5,297 nucleotides of DNA from Planctomycetota bacterium (GTDB taxonomy: Bacteria; Planctomycetota; Planctomycetia; Isosphaerales; Isosphaeraceae), in the NCBI GenBank assembly GCA_021807585.1, contig JAKBCQ010000266.1:1-5297 (forward strand). The letters are read 5' to 3'. Below, piece by piece: positions 1 through 5,297 of the stretch; the stretch's first letter is position 1; each line of letters begins with the position of its first letter. The notes under the pieces were generated by a model. That model had not been told where the DNA came from, ran no database searches, and saw only the letters and a program-made list of their open reading frames with translations. The translations under genes and the position numbers were made by a program.

Positions 1-1
1 G

Positions 2-835
2 TTTTTGGAGGCGCTCGATCGCGTCGGCGAGATCGCCAAGGTTTCGTTCAACTTTCACACCGGCGACGGATCGATTGGGTTGACGGGCGCCGCTCCGATG
101 AAAAGTAAGTTCACGGCGTATAGCGGTCCGTTTCGCGTTGTTCTCAATCAGTTTACGTCGATGCGAGATTATGTCACCGATACCGGTTCTTCGAACGCGG
201 TTTTCGAGGTTGTTTGGGAGCCGAGGATTCGACCGATGTTGATGTCGTTAAAGGGGGAGGATGTCAAGATTTTGGACGATTCGGGTAAGGCGGTCGAGGC
301 GAGGATCATGAAGGAATCGGACGAGACGGTGCTTCGACCCGAGAATCCCGCGGCCGAGGTGAATATCGCTTTAAATCTTCCCGATCGATCGGCGAAGACG
401 CTGAAATCGATGCGCGTGAAAACCGAGGTGACGATCCCCGCGGCGCTTAAGACGTTTCACTTCAAAGACCTGACGGCGCGGAAAGTGAAGCATAAACAGG
501 GTGATATCGAGGTGATTCTGGAATCGACCGAGGTCGACGAGCAGGTTTGGAAAATCGGCTTGACGGTCGTTTTTCCGGGCGAGGGTCCGGCGTTTGAGAG
601 CTATCGGCAGGGGTTGTTCAACAACCGGATCTGGTTGCAGAAGCCCGACGGGTCAAAATTTGAGCACAACGGAGGATTTAACAACACCGCATCCGACGGC
701 GGCAGGCTCGGCTTCGAGTATCTGTTCGTCGAGGCGCCGGGGAAACCCTCGGATTACACGCTCGTTTACGAAACGCCGAGCAAAGTGCTGACGATCCCCC
801 TCGAATTTGAATTCAAGGATGTAACGCTCCCTTGA
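2..835 (+). CDS. Uncharacterised planctomycete-type beta-rich protein, 3' part (5' end outside window)
   Basis: The frame is open to the left edge, giving 277 visible residues and a TGA stop. A TTG at position 5 could be called a start, but the preceding codon (Phe) is in frame, there is no room to see a ribosome site, and the peptide begins in mid-domain. I therefore treat it as truncated by the window. The first visible stretch (F-L-EALDRVGEIAKVSFNF) looks like the helix-strand unit of a small secretin-N-like module. Further on are YSGPFRVVLNQF, VVWEPRIRPM, and a C-terminal segment with AFESYRQGLFNNRIWL, PDGSKFEHNGGFNNT and a PLEFEFKDVTLP ending. I recall closely similar segments at the C-terminus of uncharacterised planctomycete proteins, so this is probably the true end of a conserved family. 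No catalytic motif or membrane segment is visible in this part. The function is unknown. It converges on the regulator gene. Confidence 0.8.
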   Translation, partial: FLEALDRVGEIAKVSFNFHTGDGSIGLTGAAPMKSKFTAYSGPFRVVLNQFTSMRDYVTDTGSSNAVFEVVWEPRIRPMLMSLKGEDVKILDDSGKAVEARIMKESDETVLRPENPAAEVNIALNLPDRSAKTLKSMRVKTEVTIPAALKTFHFKDLTARKVKHKQGDIEVILESTEVDEQVWKIGLTVVFPGEGPAFESYRQGLFNNRIWLQKPDGSKFEHNGGFNNTASDGGRLGFEYLFVEAPGKPSDYTLVYETPSKVLTIPLEFEFKDVTLP

Positions 836-876
836 AACAAAGATATTATTACGTTAATACGCAAGCACATAAACGA
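836..876. other. Short convergent intergenic gap
   Basis: This AT-rich spacer lies between the stops of two converging genes. It holds a weak 5-bp inverted repeat, TATTA at 844-848 and TAATA at 855-859, with a 6-nt loop. There is no GC-rich stem and no T-run, so I do not call a factor-independent terminator for either gene. Confidence 0.4.
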
Positions 877-2304
877 TTAGGATGACGAGGATTGAACGGG
901 CCGTCGCGGCTTGCGGAACCGTGCGACGTCGACGCCGAGCTTGGCGATTTTGCGTGTGAGTCCGAGTCGCGACATGCCGCTGTGTTTGGCGCAGCGGGCG
1001 ATGTTTCCGCGGTATTTCTCGAGCAGTTTGGCGAAATAATCGCGTTCGACGCGTTCGATGAGTTCGGCGGTGATTTCGGTGAGTTTGCGATCGATATCGA
1101 TCAAGGGGGTGGTTGTTCTGCTGGTGGAGAGTTTGGGAGCGACGGTTGCGGGGAGCGAATCGCGATCGATGACGGCGGTTTGAGACATCGCCGCGGCGGC
1201 TTTGATCGCGTTTTCGAGTTCGCGGACGTTTCCGGGCCAGGGGTGCGCGAGCAGGTCGCGCATCGCGTCGGGGTCGATCTCGCGCGGGGATCGTCCCGCG
1301 GGATCGGCGTGAATCTTTAAAAAATGCATGGCCAACAACGGGATATCCTCGATCCGTTCGCGTAGCGGGGGGAGGTCGACTCGAACGACGTTGATTCGAT
1401 GAAACAGATCGGCGCGGAATCGGCCTTTGCGGACCTCTTCGTCGAGGCGTTTGTTGGTCGCCGCGATAATTCGGATATCTACATGAATTGGATCGTTACC
1501 TCCGACACGAGTGAACGATCGATTTTGCAAGACGCGGAGGAGTTTGGCTTGAAGGTTGAGCGAGACCTCGCCGATTTCATCGAGGAAGATGGCGCCTCGG
1601 TGGGCGAGTTCGAACCGGCCGATTTTGCGGCGTTCGGCGCCCGTGAACGCGCCTTTTTCGTGGCCGAACATTTCGGTTTCGAGCAACGATTCGGCGGGCG
1701 CGGCGCAGTTGAGCGCGACGAGTGGTTGATTGCGTCGGTTGCTTGTCTCGTGGAGCGCACGCGCGGCGAGTTCCTTGCCGGTTCCGGTTTCGCCGTGGAT
1801 CAAGACGGTCGATCCCAGCGGCCCGACCTGTTCGATCAGGTCGAACACGCGGCGCATCTTGGGGCTTTTGGAGACGAGGTCGTGGAAGCTGTCGTTCGAG
1901 CGGATCCGTCGCCGGAGCGTTTCCATTTCGTCCGAGAGGAGTCGGCGATCGAGCACGCGCGAGACGACGACGCGAAGCTGATCGATATCGAACGGTTTGG
2001 TGAGGAAATCATCGGCGCCCGCTTTCATCGCCTCGACCGCGACTTGAATGTCGCCGTGTCCCGTCAGCACGATCACGCCGAGCGGGAGCTTCTCGCGGCG
2101 CACGGTCTCGAGTAATTCGATCCCGTTCATTCCAGGCATTTTGATGTCGGTGATCAAGAGCCCGAACGGTTCGGCGCGCAAGGCGTCGAGAGCGGTCAAA
2201 CCGTCGCCTTTGGTCTCGACCTCGAAGCCGTCGCGCTCCAAAATAAACTTGATATGTTCACCAAAAAGCGGCATGTCGTCCGCTACGAGGATGCGTCGTT
2301 TCAT
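877..2304 (-). CDS. NtrC-family sigma-54-dependent response regulator
   Basis: This 475-residue cytoplasmic protein has the usual length and three-part layout of NtrC/AtoC/ZraR-type regulators. The receiver domain (about 3-118) has the acidic pair D9/D10, phospho-acceptor D53 in [11 protein letters not shown]81 and K103. The AAA+ sigma-54 interaction domain (about 143-370) has Walker A GETGTGKE (171-178), an intact GAFTGA loop (218-223), Walker [10 protein letters not shown] (237-245), the arginine-finger stretch [10 protein letters not shown] (296-305) and WPGNVREL (356-363). A Fis-type helix-turn-helix lies near 424-460 ([20 protein letters not shown]). By family knowledge, phosphorylation drives oligomerisation, and ATP hydrolysis then opens sigma-54 RNA polymerase promoters. 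The ATG at 2304 is chosen because the receiver fold starts there and an AGGGAGGA sits upstream. Reading further back to TTG 2550 adds only Arg/Ser-rich sequence. No sensor kinase is in the window, so the signal and targets are unknown. It could belong to any NtrC subgroup, so no symbol is given. Confidence 0.95.
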   Translation of the reverse strand: MKRRILVADDMPLFGEHIKFILERDGFEVETKGDGLTALDALRAEPFGLLITDIKMPGMNGIELLETVRREKLPLGVIVLTGHGDIQVAVEAMKAGADDFLTKPFDIDQLRVVVSRVLDRRLLSDEMETLRRRIRSNDSFHDLVSKSPKMRRVFDLIEQVGPLGSTVLIHGETGTGKELAARALHETSNRRNQPLVALNCAAPAESLLETEMFGHEKGAFTGAERRKIGRFELAHRGAIFLDEIGEVSLNLQAKLLRVLQNRSFTRVGGNDPIHVDIRIIAATNKRLDEEVRKGRFRADLFHRINVVRVDLPPLRERIEDIPLLAMHFLKIHADPAGRSPREIDPDAMRDLLAHPWPGNVRELENAIKAAAAMSQTAVIDRDSLPATVAPKLSTSRTTTPLIDIDRKLTEITAELIERVERDYFAKLLEKYRGNIARCAKHSGMSRLGLTRKIAKLGVDVARFRKPRRPVQSSSS

Positions 2305-2549
2305 CGGTTCCTCCCTGGGTGCGATCTCGGCGCCGGTCCTTGGTTTCGGTGATCGACCTTCGCGGGGCGGGTCGACCGATTGACGATCGTTCGCGAATCG
2401 GATCGATCGCTCGCGGTTTCGTCGAGCTTTCGCGATTCGGCGGCTGCCGACCGATCGAGATCGAGCCCGCATGAGCCGGAGCCGTTCGATCGACTCACAC
2501 GGGAAGCGCTCGAGGCGGTCAATTTTAGCCGGCTCGCCGAAGACGCACA
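2305..2549 (-). other. Leader/upstream region of the regulator gene
   Basis: No gene is supported here. The minus-strand frame of the regulator stays open through it, but the translation is Arg/Ser-rich low-complexity sequence without receiver homology. I see no -24/-12 sigma-54 promoter (TGGCAC-N5-TTGCA-like) and no convincing sigma-70 pair. A lone TTGACC occurs near 2515-2520 with no good -10 at the right distance. An 8-bp palindrome AGCCGGCT lies at 2527-2534, and GATC-containing words are dense. The regulator promoter, if separate, should lie in this stretch. Confidence 0.4.
2309..2316 (-). promoter_or_regulatory. Shine-Dalgarno that fixes the regulator start
   Basis: On the minus strand AGGGAGGA ends 4 nt before the ATG at 2304, with the GGAGG core about 5 nt away. 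This strong match decides for the ATG over the in-frame TTG 246 nt upstream. Confidence 0.8.
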
Positions 2550-2572
2550 AAAGCCGGCATGAATCAGCCGGC
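2549..2572 (-). terminator. Probable factor-independent terminator after the DUF2135-like gene
   Basis: On the minus strand, starting 14 nt past the TGA of the gene ending at 2587, there is GCCGGC, an 8-nt loop (TGATTCAT), a second GCCGGC, then TTTTG. The six-pair all-GC stem followed by four T fits a short intrinsic terminator. The T-run is short, so termination may be partial. If it works, it separates the two upstream genes from the regulator gene. Confidence 0.55.
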
Positions 2573-2586
2573 AGTAGCTGAAGGTC

Positions 2587-3924
2587 TCATTTCGATCGCG
2601 GATTTTCAAGCGGAGAGTTTGGAGGGTTCGGTTTTTTCGGCTCGGCGGGCTTGCGTTTGATGATTCCTTTGTTTGTCATCTCTTCGAAGTTCGCGGGAGC
2701 GATGAAGGGCATCGCCGTTTTTCGTCTTCCACCCGTCAGCGTCACCTCGATCGGTTTGAGGTTTCTGGGATCGATCGAGTAGATCTTACGCACCTCGTTC
2801 GCCCCCCCCTCGTGGAGGATCGTTTCGAGTTTGACGTCGGACGCGGGGTTCTTTTTCAAATCATTAACAACCACGTCGATTCGAATGGTGTACACGCCGT
2901 CGAAGCCGCGTGGACATACGTAAAGTTCATCGGGGTGTTTGCCGTAGCCGTTTTTGATCATCGCTCCGCCGAACACGGTGCGGGGGGTCATGTAGCACGC
3001 GGTGGCGCCCAACGGCTCGTCGATCAAAAGATCCAGATCGGCGTATCCTTTCCAGGTCAAACGGACGACGAGATCGCGAATCAGCGATTCTTTGAGTCGA
3101 TCGAGGAGGATCTTCGCCTCCTTCTCGTCGTGCTGAAGCTTGAGGTTTTCGGCAAGTTCTTCGACCGAGGCGCTCGCCCGCTTGCGTACATCGTCGTCGA
3201 TTCCCATCCACCCCAATGAGAGCAACCGATCGACGTTCCAGGCCATGAAGTCGGCGTCGCGCCTCCGCTTGGCGAGTTCGATACCCATCAAAAGCGGCTC
3301 GCCGCGATGCGGTACTTTCTCGGCGACTTTCTTGATCATATCCGAAATCGCAACCTCACGGCCGGGAGGGCCCGCGACTTCGCCGTAATTCCGCAGCATC
3401 AATAAATCCACAACGCTCAACATCGCGTTGGGGTCATCGCGCCGCTGCGATAATTCCGCGGCCCAATCGAGCGATTCCTTCACCTCGCTCCGCGGACCCT
3501 GATTGAATTCGATCGCCACCGCAAGTTGCTCGTACATCCACGGCTCGGCGAATTTTCCATGAAAAGTCAAGTATGCCTTGATAATTCCTTCGATCTCGGC
3601 GTATTCGGTCGTCGGTTTCTTTTCGCCGTTCTTCTTGGCTTCTCCGATCGCACGTCGCCAGTCCGAGAGCGTTTCCAGGAGCATTCGGGGCGAATCTTTG
3701 TGTGTTCGGTAATAATCGCTCCAGCGTGTGAAGGCGTCGCGTGCGGTATGCGTGGGAGTTCTGACGGCCGATTTGAGCGATTCAAACGGCACGACTCGGA
3801 TCGATTTTGTCGCGGGGCTCGCGGGGACGGGCTTTTTCAAGAAATTTGAGCGTGCATTTGCCGGCGGGGAAATGAGTTTGGGACCGGGCGCGGCTTGCGC
3901 GCCTCGGTCCCCAGAGGATTTCAT
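2587..3924 (-). CDS. TPR-like helical protein with C-terminal DUF2135/YfaP-like domain
   Basis: The 445-residue frame begins at ATG 3924 and ends with TGA. Residues 1-60 are Pro/Ala/Lys-rich and probably disordered, with no signal peptide or membrane segment. Residues of about 60-285 are mostly helical, with helix pairs resembling degenerate TPRs (for example KFAEPWMYEQLAVAIEF and HRGEPLLMGIELAKRRRDAD). Residues of about 285-400 contain VRLTWKGYADLDLLIDEP, FGGAMIKNGYGKHPDELYVC and GFDGVYTIRIDVV. This matches the pattern of the DUF2135/YfaP beta-sandwich (W-D-D-L-V-P, then G-x-E-x-Y, then G-x-Y-x-V). The tail from 425 is Pro/Lys-rich. The start is poorly supported: only GAAGAG lies upstream and it is partly inside a hairpin. 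The frame also runs open backwards through the gap to the A9 tract in the preceding gene. It may therefore be the C-terminal half of a longer protein made by a -1 shift, or be translated by reinitiation. The function is unknown; protein-protein interaction is inferred from the TPR-like part. It contains a G8 run (2802-2809) that does not break the frame. Confidence 0.85.
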   Translation of the reverse strand: MKSSGDRGAQAAPGPKLISPPANARSNFLKKPVPASPATKSIRVVPFESLKSAVRTPTHTARDAFTRWSDYYRTHKDSPRMLLETLSDWRRAIGEAKKNGEKKPTTEYAEIEGIIKAYLTFHGKFAEPWMYEQLAVAIEFNQGPRSEVKESLDWAAELSQRRDDPNAMLSVVDLLMLRNYGEVAGPPGREVAISDMIKKVAEKVPHRGEPLLMGIELAKRRRDADFMAWNVDRLLSLGWMGIDDDVRKRASASVEELAENLKLQHDEKEAKILLDRLKESLIRDLVVRLTWKGYADLDLLIDEPLGATACYMTPRTVFGGAMIKNGYGKHPDELYVCPRGFDGVYTIRIDVVVNDLKKNPASDVKLETILHEGGANEVRKIYSIDPRNLKPIEVTLTGGRRKTAMPFIAPANFEEMTNKGIIKRKPAEPKKPNPPNSPLENPRSK

Positions 3925-3932
3925 GTTTTTCT

Positions 3933-3969
3933 CTTCAGAACGGAGGCCGTTCAGAAGCTGTTTTTTTTT
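3933..3969 (-). promoter_or_regulatory. Candidate -1 frameshift/slippage element: A9 tract plus hairpin at the gene junction
   Basis: On the minus strand nine A (3969-3961) form the zero-frame codons GTA AAA AAA AAC and include the slippery heptamer A AAA AAA. Five nt later (AACAG) comes a hairpin: arm CTTCTGAACGG (3957-3947), loop CCT, arm CCGTTCTGAAG (3943-3933), with 10 of 11 pairs and one U-U mismatch. The zero-frame UGA (3953-3951) is inside the 5' arm. In the -1 frame the sequence reads KKKQLLNGLRSEEKN and then the ATG of the next gene, with no stop. The likely Shine-Dalgarno of that gene, GAAGAG (3936-3931), has its first four bases in the 3' arm. No Shine-Dalgarno-like enhancer is seen upstream of the A-run. 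Alternatives are a hairpin coupling translation of two separate genes, RNA polymerase slippage, or a missing A in the assembly. Confidence 0.5.
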
Positions 3970-5297
3970 ACCGAGTAGGCCGATTGCGGATCGACGGCGC
4001 CCGAGTTGGAGTCGGTATCGGACGGCGGGATCGACATCATACCGCCGCCCATGCCGCCCATCATACCGCCGCCCATGCCGCCGCCCATACCGCCGCCCAT
4101 GCCGCCGCCCATCATTCCGCCGCCGCCCATGCCGCCGCCCATACCGCCGCCCATGCCGCCGCCCATACCACCGCCGCCGCCGCCACCCATAAGCAACGAC
4201 AAGGGGATGATCGACAGGTCGGCGACGGGATACACGCGGATCTCGGTGGGCGTGTCTTCCGAGTTTTCGTATGTGATCGTCAGCAGACCGTCTTTCACGG
4301 TGTAAACGAGCCCAAGCTGCTTAAGCAACAATTTGAGCGTCGTCTTCAAAGGAACGCCTTCGAGATTGAGCGACACCGTCGAAGCCATCGTTTTATCGGC
4401 TTCGCTCAGTCCGATTGGATCGACATAAATGGGGATGCCGTTATCGTTGGGGCCTTTGGTGGCGTTCTTGACGTATTCGAGGACCTCCTCGAGCGGGGTG
4501 TCGTTGGGGAACGGCATCGACACGGGTTCTTTCAGCTTATCGAGGATCGACTGCGTTTTGGGATCGCGATAAAGCAAGTCGACCGCGGCGCCGTACTTTT
4601 TGACCCGTTTTTCCGAGATCACGCGGAACTTGTCGGCGGGGGGATATTCGATCGTGATCGTATCGGGGAACGGAACCGCGGCGCGATCGACGTCGATCAA
4701 AGTCGCCATGAAGCGGAATTCCTTCACCTCTTCAAACGCCATCGTTTGCGCCAGGAACATCTCGCCTTGAGAGACGAACACTCCCGCTCGGGGAGCGAGC
4801 GAGAACGGCTCGAGCGCACGAGCGTTCTGCGCCTGGAGCCTCGCCTGATAGAACGGGTCGATCGCCGCGGCGATATCGCCCAAACCGCCGTTCAATAAAA
4901 CGTTAAATTGACCTTGATACATGAGCGCGTCGAATTGAATCATCAACGTTCCCGCGGTCTGCTGGTTCAGCATGACGCGGTCGAACTCCTCGACGCGACG
5001 TTGCGAATCCGCCGCGAGCCGCATCTCTTCAAGCTTGTCGGCGTCGATCCGTTCCTCCTCGCGGAGCGCGAAGGCGTATTGATTCTCGACCTCTCGCAAC
5101 AAGGAAGATCGAACCGATTCGGGAACCTGAGTCGACGATTGAACCAACATGCGTGCCAGCCGCAACGTGCTCAAGGCCGCTTCCGAGTTACGCTCGCGCT
5201 CCATCATCTCGCGCGCTCGTCCCATGCGGTTATGAACATCATTAGTAAGTTGTTGGACCGACACCTGTTCCAGTCTTTGAGTCTCCTCGATCGTCGC
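3951..5297 (-). CDS. Coiled-coil/secretin-N-like protein with Gly/Met-rich tail, 3' part (5' end outside window)
   Basis: The frame is open to the right edge (448 visible residues). A GTG at 5264 is possible, but 11 further in-frame codons (ATIEETQRLEQ) precede it with no stop and in the same helical style, so the gene is taken as truncated. Numbering from that GTG, residues 1-125 are charged helical/coiled-coil sequence and 180-245 form a conserved linker with VPFPDTITIEYP and a KKYGAAVDL stretch. Residues 247-335 form a secretin/TonB short N-terminal (STN)-like domain: MPFPNDTPLEEVLEYVK, GIPIYVDP, VSLNLEGVPLKTTLKLLL and LGLVYTVKDGLLTITY. Residues 359-410 are only Gly and Met, followed by a short tail ending SAYSVKKNSF. 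There is no secretin beta-barrel, so it is not a secretin itself. Related planctomycete proteins, as I recall them, have the same order but continue into the TPR/DUF2135-like part encoded 26 nt downstream. The stop here sits just after an A9 run, so this C-terminus may be a frameshift product or an artefact. The cellular role is unknown. Confidence 0.85.
   Translation of the reverse strand, partial: ATIEETQRLEQVSVQQLTNDVHNRMGRAREMMERERNSEAALSTLRLARMLVQSSTQVPESVRSSLLREVENQYAFALREEERIDADKLEEMRLAADSQRRVEEFDRVMLNQQTAGTLMIQFDALMYQGQFNVLLNGGLGDIAAAIDPFYQARLQAQNARALEPFSLAPRAGVFVSQGEMFLAQTMAFEEVKEFRFMATLIDVDRAAVPFPDTITIEYPPADKFRVISEKRVKKYGAAVDLLYRDPKTQSILDKLKEPVSMPFPNDTPLEEVLEYVKNATKGPNDNGIPIYVDPIGLSEADKTMASTVSLNLEGVPLKTTLKLLLKQLGLVYTVKDGLLTITYENSEDTPTEIRVYPVADLSIIPLSLLMGGGGGGGMGGGMGGGMGGGMGGGGMMGGGMGGGMGGGMGGGMMGGMGGGMMSIPPSDTDSNSGAVDPQSAYSVKKNSF
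4035..4190 (-). repeat. Tandem repeat encoding a pure Gly/Met tract
   Basis: Fifty-two consecutive codons read only Gly or Met, mostly as GGGM units, giving an imperfect 12-bp tandem repeat (plus-strand unit close to ccgccgcccatg, alternating with ccgccgcccata). The tract follows the STN-like domain directly and lies about 65 nt before the A9 run. It resembles the GGM tail of GroEL in composition only. It probably acts as a flexible linker, and its length may vary by slipped-strand replication. Confidence 0.9.

Noticed and set aside
844..859. Shared bidirectional terminator between the convergent genes
   Set aside because: Only a 5-bp AT stem without GC pairs or a T-run is present, which is too weak to call.
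1399..2115. Long plus-strand frame opposite the AAA+ domain
   Set aside because: The minus strand here encodes all conserved NtrC motifs. The plus-strand product is Phe/Glu/Arg-rich antisense of a biased coding sequence.
2305..2550. N-terminal extension of the response regulator to an in-frame TTG at 2550 (82 extra residues)
   Set aside because: The extra sequence is Arg/Ser-rich and unlike any receiver N-terminus, the TTG overlaps the terminator T-run, and a strong Shine-Dalgarno sits just before ATG 2304.
2802..2809. G8 run (minus strand) as a second slippage or phase-variation site
   Set aside because: The frame continues normally on both sides into conserved-looking sequence, and no alternative frame or adjacent hairpin gives a sensible product.
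3933..3969. Plus-strand factor-independent terminator (hairpin followed by nine T)
   Set aside because: It has the right form, but no plus-strand gene precedes it. The T-run is explained as Lys codons on the minus strand. At most it would stop antisense transcripts.
4035..4190. CRISPR-like or mobile repeat
   Set aside because: The repeat has no spacers, its unit is a multiple of three inside an open frame, and it encodes a Gly/Met linker.
4006..4305. Plus-strand proline-rich reading frame
   Set aside because: It is the antisense reading of the Gly/Met repeat (Gly codons GGC/GGT read back as Pro-type triplets), with no support as a gene.
3984..4898. Long plus-strand His/Ala-repeat frame opposite the secretin-N-like gene
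   Set aside because: The repeat composition is a by-product of the minus-strand Gly/Met codons, and the rest is low-complexity Arg/Asp-rich sequence without a recognisable domain.

Overview
The window looks like a chromosomal segment from a member of the Planctomycetota. This is judged from recalled protein families, not from a search. The signs are a secretin/TonB short-domain protein with a long Gly/Met tract, a TPR-like protein ending in a DUF2135/YfaP-like domain, and a plus-strand protein whose ending resembles a common uncharacterised planctomycete family. GC content appears to be roughly 55-60 % by eye. GATC words are strikingly frequent, about 73 by hand count. No tRNA, rRNA, CRISPR array, insertion sequence or phage gene was recognised.

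Layout. (1) Positions 2-835, plus strand: the 3' part of an uncharacterised beta-rich protein whose 5' end lies outside the window. (2) Positions 877-2304, minus strand: a complete NtrC-type, sigma-54-dependent response regulator that converges on gene 1 across about 41 bp. Its ATG has a strong Shine-Dalgarno sequence. (3) Positions 2305-2586: a gap with a likely factor-independent terminator at its far end. (4) Positions 2587-3924, minus strand: a 445-residue protein with a disordered N-terminus, a helical (TPR-like) middle and a DUF2135-like beta domain. (5) Positions 3951-5297, minus strand: the 3' part of a coiled-coil protein with a secretin-N-like domain and a 52-residue tract made only of Gly and Met, entering from the right edge.

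The most interesting point is the junction between (5) and (4). Gene 5 ends in a run of nine A followed after 5 nt by an 11-bp hairpin (one mismatch) that contains its UGA stop. A -1 shift, or one extra A, on that run leaves the frame open straight through the 26-nt gap into the ATG of gene 4. This would give one polypeptide of coiled coil, secretin-N-like, Gly/Met linker, TPR-like and DUF2135-like parts. As I recall, planctomycete relatives carry these parts in a single protein. The choices are programmed frameshifting, transcriptional slippage, a recent frameshift mutation, or a homopolymer sequencing error. The sequence alone cannot separate them.

The two minus-strand genes 5 and 4 are very likely co-transcribed. 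The regulator gene lies downstream on the same strand but is separated from them by the terminator-like hairpin, so it probably has its own promoter. No partner histidine kinase is visible.
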